A stretch of DNA of 5,288 nt from Anaerolineaceae bacterium (lineage in GTDB: Bacteria > Chloroflexota > Anaerolineae > JAAYZQ01), in NCBI GenBank assembly GCA_012514775.1, contig JAAYZQ010000110.1:1-5288 (forward strand). The letters run 5' to 3'. Both the position numbers and the translations under genes were made by a program. The notes under the pieces are model-generated. The model saw nothing but the letters and a program-made list of their open reading frames with translations. It searched no databases and was not told where the DNA came from. Shown here piece after piece: positions 1 to 5,288 of the stretch (its first letter is position 1; every line of letters starts with the position of its first letter).

Positions 1-1912
1 CCGCGCCCTGGGTCATGACGTCCGCTGTGGTCACCTCATCCAGATCCACGACGGTCTGGCTGGCGGTGTTCATCAGCGCGCTCTTGATCTGGTCTACGGT
101 CCAGTCGGGGTGCAACTGGCGCAGCAGCGCGACCGATCCGGTGACGTGGGGCGCGGCCATGCTGGTGCCCCCCCAGGAGTTCCAGGCAGCGCCCAACCCG
201 GCACTCACGATGTTGGCACCTGGGGCCACCAGGTCAGGCTTGATGGTCAGGTCCACGCCGGGTCCGCGGGAGCTAAAGTCAGCGATCATGTCCGGCGTTT
301 CGCTCTCGAAGGCCGAGACCGGGTAGCCGATCTGGATGCGAGCGTCGTCGGTGTGGGTCGTCCACCATGTGCGTGCCTGCTGGCCCAGGTCGTAAGAGAT
401 CATGACGGTATAGAGCTCCCGGCCGCTGGCGGTAAAGCCGCCCTTCCAGGTGCGCTCCGAGTCCGTGTACATCACCGCGGCACTCGCCCCGTGAACGATG
501 GCGTTGTCCAGCTTGTCCGAGAAGTCGTGTTCGCCCCGCGGAATCAGGGCGATCCAGCCCCCATTGTAGGGCGCGGTCTCGGTGATGCCCTCGAACATGC
601 CCGGCAACGACAGGTCTGGAACGCCCAGCAGGTCGGTAGGCAGGTAGGGCAAGGGGCCGATGGTCGTGGTGGGGATGGCCGACGGGCCGATGTCCGAGAA
701 CTCGTTGCCCGGGAAACTGGCCAGTGCCGGATCGACCGGAGTGGGTGCCGTCACAGAGATGGTGTTGTAATATGCGCGCTCTGTCGTGCTGGCGCCTACC
801 TCGATGAACTTGGGCGAGGACGGGTTGCCGGTGGTGTTGTAGCCCGGGCCGCTGTTGCCGGTCGAAAAGACGACGACGATGCCTGCATCCACGGCCGCTT
901 CGTAGGCCTTGGTGAGGGGGTCGTCGGCGGGGAAGGTGATGGCCGTGCTGCCCCAACTGTTGTTGATGACGTCGGCACCATCCTTGATGGCGTCCTCCAC
1001 GGCGCCGGCCAGCATCAGGTTCGAGCCCGTGGCACCGGTGCCCGTCTCATCCAGAAAGAGGCCCTTGTAGACCATGAGCCAGGCGCCGGGTGCCACGCCC
1101 GACACCTCGATCGTGCTCGTGCCGTAGGTGGCCATGACCCGGTTGCCGGCGGCCGTGCCTGCCGTGTGGCTGCCGTGGCCGTGGTGATCCTGGGGACTCG
1201 CCTCCTCTTCGGTGCTCACGTCGAAGGTGGGCGGATAGTAGCGGGCGGCAATAATCTTGCCGTTGGTGAAAGCCGTATCGCCCTTGGGCCAGGTGCCGGT
1301 TGTCGGGTACGACCAGCCGGTGCCGTCAAAAAGCGGGTGGGTGGGGTTGATGCCCGAGTCGATGTCGGCGATCTTGATGCCCGCGCCGGCCTGGTCACGA
1401 CCGCCGACCTGGCTCCACAGCGCCGCAGCGTCGATGAGCGGCAGGCTATAGTCCATATCGACGGTATAGATCATCTGTGGGGTGACCCGCGCGACTCCCG
1501 GCTGCGCCCACAGGGCCTTGACTGTTTCGAGCTCGCTATCGGGCAGTTGCACGGCGACGGCGTTCAGGGCCACCTGGTAGCTTCGGTGAACGGTGGCTCC
1601 AGGGATGGCCCTGACCAGGGCAGCCTGGAACTGCGACTGCTGCTCCACAAGCTGATTGACATAGCTCTGACTTGCAGCCGACTCGACGTTGAGCTTGCCG
1701 CCGGTGAACATGGCGCGGGCGGCGGCCTCCTCGCTTCTGGCATGGACCGCCAGGGGCGGCGCCTCAAACTCGACCAGATACCAGTTGCCTTCGGCAATCG
1801 TCGGTCCTGCGGCAGGCCCATCGGTTTGCGGGGGCACCTGGGCCAGGGTAGAGCTCATGGGCAGGACCAGAACCAGAATCAGCGCGAGTAACAACCAACG
1901 ACGGTTCTTCAT
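1..1912 (-). CDS. Secreted subtilisin-like serine protease (S8 family, PA-domain, Vpr-like), C-terminus cut by window edge
   Basis: This is an exported endopeptidase that should be matured by loss of its propeptide and act outside the cell. The 637 visible residues read in order: a signal peptide at about 1-24 (MKNRR, then a Leu/Val-rich core, likely cleavage after STLA); an inhibitor I9-like propeptide at about 43-150; then the S8 domain. The catalytic residues are all present: Asp185 in DIDSG, His246 in HGHGSHTAGT, oxyanion Asn353 in STGNSGPG, and Ser584 in GGTSMAAPHVTG. The roughly 230 residues between Asn353 and Ser584 hold a PA-domain insert at about 430-510 (WIALIPRG at 453, then HGASAAVMYTD), as in Vpr, lactocepin and C5a-peptidase type subtilases. 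The His motif has Ser where Thr is commoner (HGSH), a tolerated variant. ATG at 1912 is chosen because it begins the signal peptide and has AAGGAG 6 nt upstream. The visible part ends in VMTQGA, resembling the D-x-x-x-QGAG segment of long subtilases, so further C-terminal domains probably lie beyond the window. Substrate unknown. Confidence 0.96.
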   Translation of the reverse strand, partial: MKNRRWLLLALILVLVLPMSSTLAQVPPQTDGPAAGPTIAEGNWYLVEFEAPPLAVHARSEEAAARAMFTGGKLNVESAASQSYVNQLVEQQSQFQAALVRAIPGATVHRSYQVALNAVAVQLPDSELETVKALWAQPGVARVTPQMIYTVDMDYSLPLIDAAALWSQVGGRDQAGAGIKIADIDSGINPTHPLFDGTGWSYPTTGTWPKGDTAFTNGKIIAARYYPPTFDVSTEEEASPQDHHGHGSHTAGTAAGNRVMATYGTSTIEVSGVAPGAWLMVYKGLFLDETGTGATGSNLMLAGAVEDAIKDGADVINNSWGSTAITFPADDPLTKAYEAAVDAGIVVVFSTGNSGPGYNTTGNPSSPKFIEVGASTTERAYYNTISVTAPTPVDPALASFPGNEFSDIGPSAIPTTTIGPLPYLPTDLLGVPDLSLPGMFEGITETAPYNGGWIALIPRGEHDFSDKLDNAIVHGASAAVMYTDSERTWKGGFTASGRELYTVMISYDLGQQARTWWTTHTDDARIQIGYPVSAFESETPDMIADFSSRGPGVDLTIKPDLVAPGANIVSAGLGAAWNSWGGTSMAAPHVTGSVALLRQLHPDWTVDQIKSALMNTASQTVVDLDEVTTADVMTQGA

Positions 1913-1918
1913 TTTGCT

Positions 1919-1924
1919 CTCCTT
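1919..1924 (-). promoter_or_regulatory. Ribosome binding site of the protease gene
   Basis: AAGGAG on the minus strand, separated by six bases (AGCAAA) from the ATG at 1912. It is a near-perfect Shine-Dalgarno sequence and fixes the protease start. Confidence 0.85.
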
Positions 1925-2040
1925 CGCATCTTATGAGGTGTTCGACGCCGACTGAATGTTCAGAACCTAGATCACGCCCGATACTTCACCCCCTTTCCCG
2001 AAGACAGAGGTGGTGCGCAGGAGCGCGAGGATAGCCCGTA

Positions 2041-2058
2041 CTCGGCTGGTTGCCCGAG
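2041..2058 (-). other. Small GC hairpin in the protease leader
   Basis: CTCGG (2041-2045) and CCGAG (2054-2058) form a 5-bp stem with an 8-base loop inside the predicted protease leader. It is weak on its own and is listed as the second fold candidate in that leader. Confidence 0.25.
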
Positions 2059-2133
2059 GTCAATTCTTGCTGATGCCAACCTGGAACCGCTCATGATTGC
2101 GCGTCCCGGCACCCCTTGGAGCACTTGGAAGAT

Positions 2134-2161
2134 AGCCAGCTCGGACAACTCGCGGCTGGCT
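2134..2161 (-). other. Possible stem-loop at the 5' end of the protease leader
   Basis: AGCCAGC (2134-2140) and GCTGGCT (2155-2161) are perfect 7-bp complementary arms around a 14-base loop. They lie just inside the predicted protease transcript (start near 2169), so the RNA could fold here. No U-run follows, so it is not an intrinsic terminator. Its last base overlaps an arm of the 2161-2203 inverted repeat. Confidence 0.4.
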
Positions 2162-2203
2162 GACAAAGTGCTTTTATTCTACACGTAACGCGGCGCTTTG
2201 TCA
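2161..2203. repeat. Inverted repeat TGACAAAG / CTTTGTCA bracketing the protease promoter
   Basis: The perfect 8-bp arms are TGACAAAG (2161-2168) and CTTTGTCA (2196-2203), with 27 bases between. Inside them GC (2170-2171) and GC (2193-2194) extend the pairing past one G-T mismatch. One arm covers five bases of the predicted -35 hexamer of the minus-strand promoter and the other lies at its predicted start site; the dyad centre falls at 2182, next to the -10. This is the layout of a two-half-site operator, with half-site centres about 35 bp (three helical turns) apart. The regulator is unknown, and a chance repeat cannot be excluded. Confidence 0.5.
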
Positions 2204-2204
2204 A
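2176..2204 (-). promoter_or_regulatory. Predicted sigma-70 type promoter of the protease gene
   Basis: On the minus strand, TTGACA (2204-2199, perfect -35) is followed after exactly 17 bases by TAGAAT (2181-2176, five of six matches to TATAAT). The start of transcription should fall near 2169, giving a leader of about 257 nt before the ATG at 1912. In a GC-rich genome such a match is unlikely by chance, but it is a prediction from sequence only. An inverted repeat (2161-2203) brackets it, which suggests control by a DNA-binding protein. Confidence 0.72.
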
Positions 2205-2236
2205 CCGGCAGGCTTGCAATGCAGGAATTCTTATTA

Positions 2237-2254
2237 TGGCCCGGGTTTGGCCCG
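2237..2254. repeat. Short direct repeat TGGCCCG, 11-bp period
   Basis: TGGCCCG is present at 2237-2243 and 2248-2254, start to start 11 bases, close to one helical turn. CGGG (2242-2245) and CCCG (2251-2254) also form a small dyad. In GC-rich DNA this may be chance. Confidence 0.25.
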
Positions 2255-2263
2255 CTTGCTCCC

Positions 2264-2282
2264 GCCAGATCGCCAGATCTGG
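2264..2282. repeat. Tandem 8-mer GCCAGATC x2 with palindrome CCAGATCTGG
   Basis: GCCAGATC occurs twice head to tail (2264-2271 and 2272-2279). The second copy runs into TGG, creating the perfect 10-bp palindrome CCAGATCTGG (2273-2282). The cluster lies between the two predicted promoters, about 58 bases upstream of the plus-strand -35, where an activator or repressor site could be. Function is not shown. Confidence 0.4.
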
Positions 2283-2339
2283 AGGTTATGGCCTCCCCTG
2301 GCCCCGGCCGTGGACAAAGAACCCTGGAAAGCGCGAAAG

Positions 2340-2367
2340 TTGACTTCCCTGTCGGTTCCCGTACAAT
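2340..2367 (+). promoter_or_regulatory. Predicted sigma-70 type promoter of the penicillin-binding protein gene
   Basis: TTGACT (2340-2345, five of six matches to TTGACA) and TACAAT (2362-2367, five of six matches to TATAAT) are separated by 16 bases. Transcription should start near 2373-2375, leaving a leader of about 139 nt before the ATG at 2513. It is the best plus-strand promoter match in the intergenic region. It points away from the protease promoter; the two start sites are about 205 bp apart and the transcripts do not overlap. Confidence 0.7.
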
Positions 2368-2372
2368 AGTCC

Positions 2373-2390
2373 GTAGAGGGTTTCGTCTAC
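2373..2390 (+). other. Inverted repeat at the predicted start of the penicillin-binding protein transcript
   Basis: GTAGA (2373-2377) and TCTAC (2386-2390) are 5-bp complementary arms around eight bases. They begin at the predicted transcription start, so they could be an operator at +1 or a weak 5' hairpin in the RNA. The arms are short, so confidence is low. Confidence 0.3.
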
Positions 2391-2475
2391 ATTCCGGGAT
2401 TGTGCGGCCGACCCTGAGCCCCGTGTGCGGAACCCCACCGCGTCACAGGCCGTCTGATAAGCATACCGATAACCA

Positions 2476-2501
2476 GGCCGCGCGGCGGCACGCGCCCGGC
2501 C
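2476..2501 (+). other. GC-rich hairpin directly before the ribosome binding site
   Basis: GGCCGCGCG (2476-2484) can pair with CGCGC (2491-2495) and GGCC (2498-2501), leaving a two-base bulge and a six-base loop (GCGGCA). Nine base pairs, all G-C, should be stable in RNA. The stem ends one base before the GGGGAG at 2502, so it could influence ribosome access to the penicillin-binding protein start. This is inference from base pairing by eye. Confidence 0.45.
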
Positions 2502-2507
2502 GGGGAG
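2502..2507 (+). promoter_or_regulatory. Ribosome binding site of the penicillin-binding protein gene
   Basis: GGGGAG lies five bases before the ATG at 2513. A TAG stop at 2510-2512 sits in the same frame immediately before that ATG, so the protein cannot start further upstream. Together these decide the start. Confidence 0.75.
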
Positions 2508-2512
2508 CATAG

Positions 2513-5288
2513 ATGACCAATTCTTACGACAGATCGACACGGCGGCTCGAGGACGGGGAGGCAACTCGCCGGCTTGACCGTCCCGGCACGCCCACGAGGC
2601 GCGGCACGCAGCCCGATGCCTGGCCGGCCCATGCCTCGCGGCCCCAGCCCACCCTCCGCGGCGGCACCTACGTCCCGCCTCCGCCGCCGCCCTCGCTGCC
2701 CCAGGGGCGCGGGCCGCGCTGGGCGGGCTGTGGCTCCACCTTCCTGGTGGCGGCCCTGTCGGTTGCTGCCCTCTTTGCGTTGGGCCTCTGCCTGGTCGTG
2801 GCGGGCTATGCGGCCATCGCCAGCGACCTGCCCTCGCCCGAGGCGCTGCGGGGGCGCTCGGCCAGTTTCGTCAGCACGCGCATCTATGACCGCAACGGCC
2901 AACTGCTGTACGAGATCCTGGACCCGACGGGCGGCCGGCGCATCCTGGTGCCCTACGAGCAGATCTCGCCCTATCTCATCAACGGCACCGTGGCCACCGA
3001 GGACGAGCGCTTCTGGCAGCACCCGGGAGTCGATCCCATCGGCATCGCCCGGGCCGTGCTGCAAAACGTCGAGGAAGGTGGCGTCGTGTCGGGCGCCAGC
3101 ACCATCCCCCAGCAGCTGGTGCGCCTGGTGCTCCTCTCGCCCGAGGAGCGCACCCAGGTGACGATGAACCGCAAGATCCGCGAGGCGGTCCTGGCCTCCG
3201 AGGTCAGCCGCCGCTACTCCAAAAAAGAGATCCTGGAGATCTATCTCAACGAGATCAACTATGGCAACCTGGCCTACGGCATCGAGGCCGCCTCGGAGAG
3301 CTATTTCGGCAAGAAGGCGGGCGAGCTGACCCTGGCCGAGGCCTCGCTCCTGGCGGGGCTGCCCCAGGCGCCGGCCTATTGGGACCCCTACACCAACTGG
3401 GAGGGGGCCCGGCGCCGCCAGGCCGTGGTCCTCAGGCTAATGGCGGAGCAGGGCTACATCAGCCAGGCCGAAGCCGACGCGGCCGCCGCCGAAGAGCTGG
3501 AGCTGCGCCCCCGCCAGTTCCAGGTGCGGGCGCCCCACTTTGTCACCTGGGTGCAGCAGCTCCTGGAGCAAAAGTACGGCGCCGACGTCCTCTACCGCAG
3601 CGGGCTGCGTGTGACGACGACCCTCGACGCCAGGCTGCAAGACGTGGCCCAGGAGGCCGCCCAGGCCCACCTGGCCACCCTGGCCGACCGCCACGCCACC
3701 AACGCCGCCCTGGTGGCCCTCCGGCCCGACACGGGTGAGATCCTGGCCATGCTGGGCAGCGCCGATTTCAACAATGCGGACATAGACGGGCAGGTGAACG
3801 TCACGCTGCGGCCCCGGCAGCCGGGCTCGTCCATCAAGCCCGTGACCTACGTGACCGCCTTCGAGAAGGGCTGGACGCCGGCGACGCTCATCTGGGACGT
3901 CAAGACGGAATACACCGATGCCCAGGGCCAGCCCTGGAGCCCGAGGAACTATGACGGCGAGGAGCATGGCCCCGTCCTCGTGCGCGAGGCCCTGGCCCGC
4001 TCCCTCAACATCCCTGCGGTCAAGACCCTCGAATTCGTCGGGCTGCCCGACATGCTGGACACCGCCCATCGCCTGGGCATCGAGTCGCTGGACCGCACCG
4101 ACTACGGGCTGAGCCTCACCCTGGGCGGCGGCGACGTGACCCTCCTGGAGATGGCCGGGGCCTTTGCCACCTTTGCTAACGGCGGCAAGCGCGTGCCACC
4201 CGTGGCCATCCTGCGCATCGAGGACGCGACGGGCGGGGTCATCGAGGAGTACCAGGCGCCGCCGGGCGAGCAGGTCATCAGCGCCCAGCACGCCTACCTC
4301 ATCACCGACATCCTGGCCGACAACAATGCCCGGGCGCCGTCCTTCGGCCGGAACAACCCCCTGGTCCTGTCGCGGCCGGCGGCGGCCAAGACGGGCACGA
4401 CGGACGACTGGCGCGACTCGTGGACCGTGGGCTATGCGCCCGAGCTGGCGGCCGGGGTGTGGGTGGGCAACGCCGACAACACGGCCATGAACAACGTCTC
4501 TGGTTCACGGGTCGCGGCGCCCATCTGGCAGGCCTTCATGGAGCGGGCGCTGGAGGGCGTGCCCGTGTCCCAGTTCGTCCGCCCCGAGGGCATCGAGGAG
4601 CACGAGATCAGCGCCGATTCCGGGGCGCTGCCCGGGCCGGCCACCCCACCCGACCGCCGCCGCAGGGAGATCTTTGCCGCGGGCCAGGTCCCCCTGGGCC
4701 CCGAGCACGACTTTCACCAATTCGTGCGCATCGACGTGAGCACCGGGGCGCTGGCAACCGAGTTCTGCCCGCCGGAGGTCGTGGAGGAGCAGTACTTTTA
4801 CGTGCTGCCCGGCGAGGAGGGCAAGCGCTGGGCAGAGGCTCGTGGCATCCCCCAGCCGCCGGCGGAGCCCTGCACCGTGCACGCCGGCCCGTCGCAGGTG
4901 TCCATCTTCCAGCCCCTGCCGTGGGAGACGGTGGGCGGCGAGGCCTACGTCGTGGGGCGGGCAAACATGCCGGATTTCTCCCACTATGTGGTAGAGTACG
5001 GCGAGGGCGACGATCCCATCGGCTGGGGCCACGTGGCCGGGCCGGTGTACACCTCCGTGGAGAGCGGCATGTTGGCCACCTGGGACGTGCGTTCCCTGGC
5101 CAACGGACCGTACACCCTGCGGGTGGTGGTGTTTGACTCGGCGGGCCACAGCGTCGAGGCGCGCACCTGGGTCAACGTGGAGAATGCCCTGCCCACCGCC
5201 ACGGAGATGCCCACCTGGACCCCGGAGCCGTCGGCCACGTTCACGCCTCCGGCCACGCCCACCGCTACCCCGACCCCGACGGCCACAA
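2513..5288 (+). CDS. Class A penicillin-binding protein, PBP1A family (GT51 transglycosylase plus transpeptidase), C-terminus cut by window edge
   Basis: This bifunctional enzyme polymerises lipid II into glycan strands and crosslinks their peptides on the outer face of the cytoplasmic membrane. Of the 925 visible residues, 1-72 are a Pro/Arg-rich cytoplasmic tail, and about 76-102 form a single membrane anchor. The GT51 domain (about 125-305) shows EDERFWQHPGVD with catalytic Glu163, GASTIPQQLVR (194-204), RKIREAVLA (220-228, second key Glu224) and EIYLNEINYGN (242-252). The transpeptidase domain (about 400-670) shows SSIK with nucleophile Ser439 and Lys442, SLN (497-499) and KTGT (626-629). 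All catalytic motifs are intact. Two cysteines (752, 787) in the following segment could form a disulfide. Residues 796-891 form a beta-rich, Ig-like domain resembling PBP C-terminal modules (YVVEYGEG, then LATWDVRSLANGPYTLRVVV). After 893 a Thr/Pro-rich tail starts and leaves the window. The family is certain; a specific symbol (ponA, mrcA) is not assigned. The neighbouring divergent protease gives no direct clue to its role. Confidence 0.97.
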   Translation, partial: MTNSYDRSTRRLEDGEATRRLDRPGTPTRRGTQPDAWPAHASRPQPTLRGGTYVPPPPPPSLPQGRGPRWAGCGSTFLVAALSVAALFALGLCLVVAGYAAIASDLPSPEALRGRSASFVSTRIYDRNGQLLYEILDPTGGRRILVPYEQISPYLINGTVATEDERFWQHPGVDPIGIARAVLQNVEEGGVVSGASTIPQQLVRLVLLSPEERTQVTMNRKIREAVLASEVSRRYSKKEILEIYLNEINYGNLAYGIEAASESYFGKKAGELTLAEASLLAGLPQAPAYWDPYTNWEGARRRQAVVLRLMAEQGYISQAEADAAAAEELELRPRQFQVRAPHFVTWVQQLLEQKYGADVLYRSGLRVTTTLDARLQDVAQEAAQAHLATLADRHATNAALVALRPDTGEILAMLGSADFNNADIDGQVNVTLRPRQPGSSIKPVTYVTAFEKGWTPATLIWDVKTEYTDAQGQPWSPRNYDGEEHGPVLVREALARSLNIPAVKTLEFVGLPDMLDTAHRLGIESLDRTDYGLSLTLGGGDVTLLEMAGAFATFANGGKRVPPVAILRIEDATGGVIEEYQAPPGEQVISAQHAYLITDILADNNARAPSFGRNNPLVLSRPAAAKTGTTDDWRDSWTVGYAPELAAGVWVGNADNTAMNNVSGSRVAAPIWQAFMERALEGVPVSQFVRPEGIEEHEISADSGALPGPATPPDRRRREIFAAGQVPLGPEHDFHQFVRIDVSTGALATEFCPPEVVEEQYFYVLPGEEGKRWAEARGIPQPPAEPCTVHAGPSQVSIFQPLPWETVGGEAYVVGRANMPDFSHYVVEYGEGDDPIGWGHVAGPVYTSVESGMLATWDVRSLANGPYTLRVVVFDSAGHSVEARTWVNVENALPTATEMPTWTPEPSATFTPPATPTATPTPTAT
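5192..5288 (+). repeat. Coding low-complexity Thr/Pro/Ala tail
   Basis: From about residue 894 the penicillin-binding protein becomes Pro/Thr/Ala-rich, ending in TPPATPTATPTPTAT at the window edge, encoded by degenerate ACC/CCG/GCC-type codons. Such tails are common in Chloroflexota exported proteins and probably make a flexible extension through the wall. Its full length cannot be seen, and the repetitive DNA may vary in length between strains. Confidence 0.75.

Larger units (their letters stand above)
1913..2512. other. Divergent intergenic control region
   Basis: These 600 bases separate the two start codons and hold no convincing gene. The short open frames here have TTG starts, no ribosome binding site and low-complexity translations. 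What can be seen is one strong promoter match per strand (minus 2204-2176, plus 2340-2367), two long predicted leaders, inverted repeats at 2161-2203, 2134-2161, 2041-2058, 2373-2390 and 2476-2501, and a tandem 8-mer at 2264-2279. The stretch 2161-2240 is visibly more AT-rich than the genes on either side, as expected for promoter DNA. No intrinsic terminator (GC stem plus U-run) and no riboswitch class were recognised. Confidence 0.8.

Noticed and set aside
279..956. 225-codon minus-strand open frame inside the protease gene
   Set aside because: It lies in another frame of the same strand, fully inside the S8 gene whose frame carries all catalytic motifs; the translation is His/Arg/Gly-rich and resembles no family.
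1952..1963. Dyad CTGAA-TG-TTCAG upstream of the protease start, LexA-like in appearance
   Set aside because: Arms of only five bases with a two-base centre; it does not match a LexA box I can name and lies within the transcribed leader.
1972..2166. 64-codon minus-strand frame in the protease leader, possible leader peptide
   Set aside because: The TTG start lies only about 3 bases after the predicted transcription start, with no ribosome binding site, and the product has no recognisable features. A leaderless peptide cannot be fully excluded.
2198..2512. 104-codon plus-strand frame ending in TAG directly before the PBP ATG
   Set aside because: TTG start with no ribosome binding site, runs through the predicted PBP promoter, and has a compositionally odd product. 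It is useful only because its stop fixes the PBP start.
2717..2745. Cys73 in WAGC next to the membrane segment, read as a lipobox
   Set aside because: The Cys precedes the hydrophobic segment instead of following it, and the protein has a long cytoplasmic tail typical of class A PBPs, so it is not a lipoprotein signal.
2387..3064. 225-codon minus-strand frame opposite the PBP start
   Set aside because: Antisense shadow of the PBP gene, whose plus-strand frame has a full set of GT51 motifs.
3437..4291. 284-codon minus-strand frame opposite the PBP transpeptidase domain
   Set aside because: Antisense shadow caused by GC-rich codons; low-complexity Gly/His/Leu-rich translation.
4420..5136. 238-codon plus-strand frame overlapping the PBP C-terminal part
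   Set aside because: Shifted-frame shadow; the PBP frame stays open across it and keeps family-like sequence, so there is no frameshift.

Overview
The window holds two divergent, incomplete protein-coding genes separated by about 600 bases of non-coding DNA. Both genes run off the ends of the window. On the minus strand, from 1912 leftwards to the edge, is a secreted subtilisin-family (S8) serine protease with signal peptide, I9-type propeptide, intact catalytic residues and a PA-domain insert, resembling the Vpr type of minor extracellular protease. On the plus strand, from 2513 rightwards to the edge, is a class A (bifunctional) penicillin-binding protein of the PBP1A family, with complete glycosyltransferase and transpeptidase motifs, an Ig-like C-terminal domain and the beginning of a Thr/Pro-rich tail.

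The DNA is GC-rich with strongly G/C-ending codons. The Thr-Pro-Thr-Ala-Thr-Pro type low-complexity tail, the IDGQVNV..RPRQPGSSIKP stretch before the transpeptidase active site, and the pairing with a PA-domain subtilase are all familiar from Chloroflexota, especially Anaerolineae-like genomes. This lineage call is an inference from protein style; no rRNA or other marker is present.

Region by region: 1-1912 is the protease (C-terminal end missing). 1913-2512 is the divergent control region. It carries a near-consensus sigma-70 type promoter on each strand: minus strand 2204-2176 for the protease and plus strand 2340-2367 for the penicillin-binding protein. It also has good ribosome binding sites, long leaders (about 257 and 139 nt by prediction) with possible hairpins, an 8-bp inverted repeat bracketing the protease promoter, and a short tandem repeat with a palindrome between the two promoters. 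2513-5288 is the penicillin-binding protein (C-terminal end missing).

Both products act outside the cytoplasmic membrane: one polymerises and crosslinks peptidoglycan, the other degrades or processes proteins after export. The sequence does not show that they work in one pathway; the shared control region is the only link. I see no mobile element, CRISPR array, RNA gene or undescribed system here. The most interesting part is the promoter architecture between the two genes.
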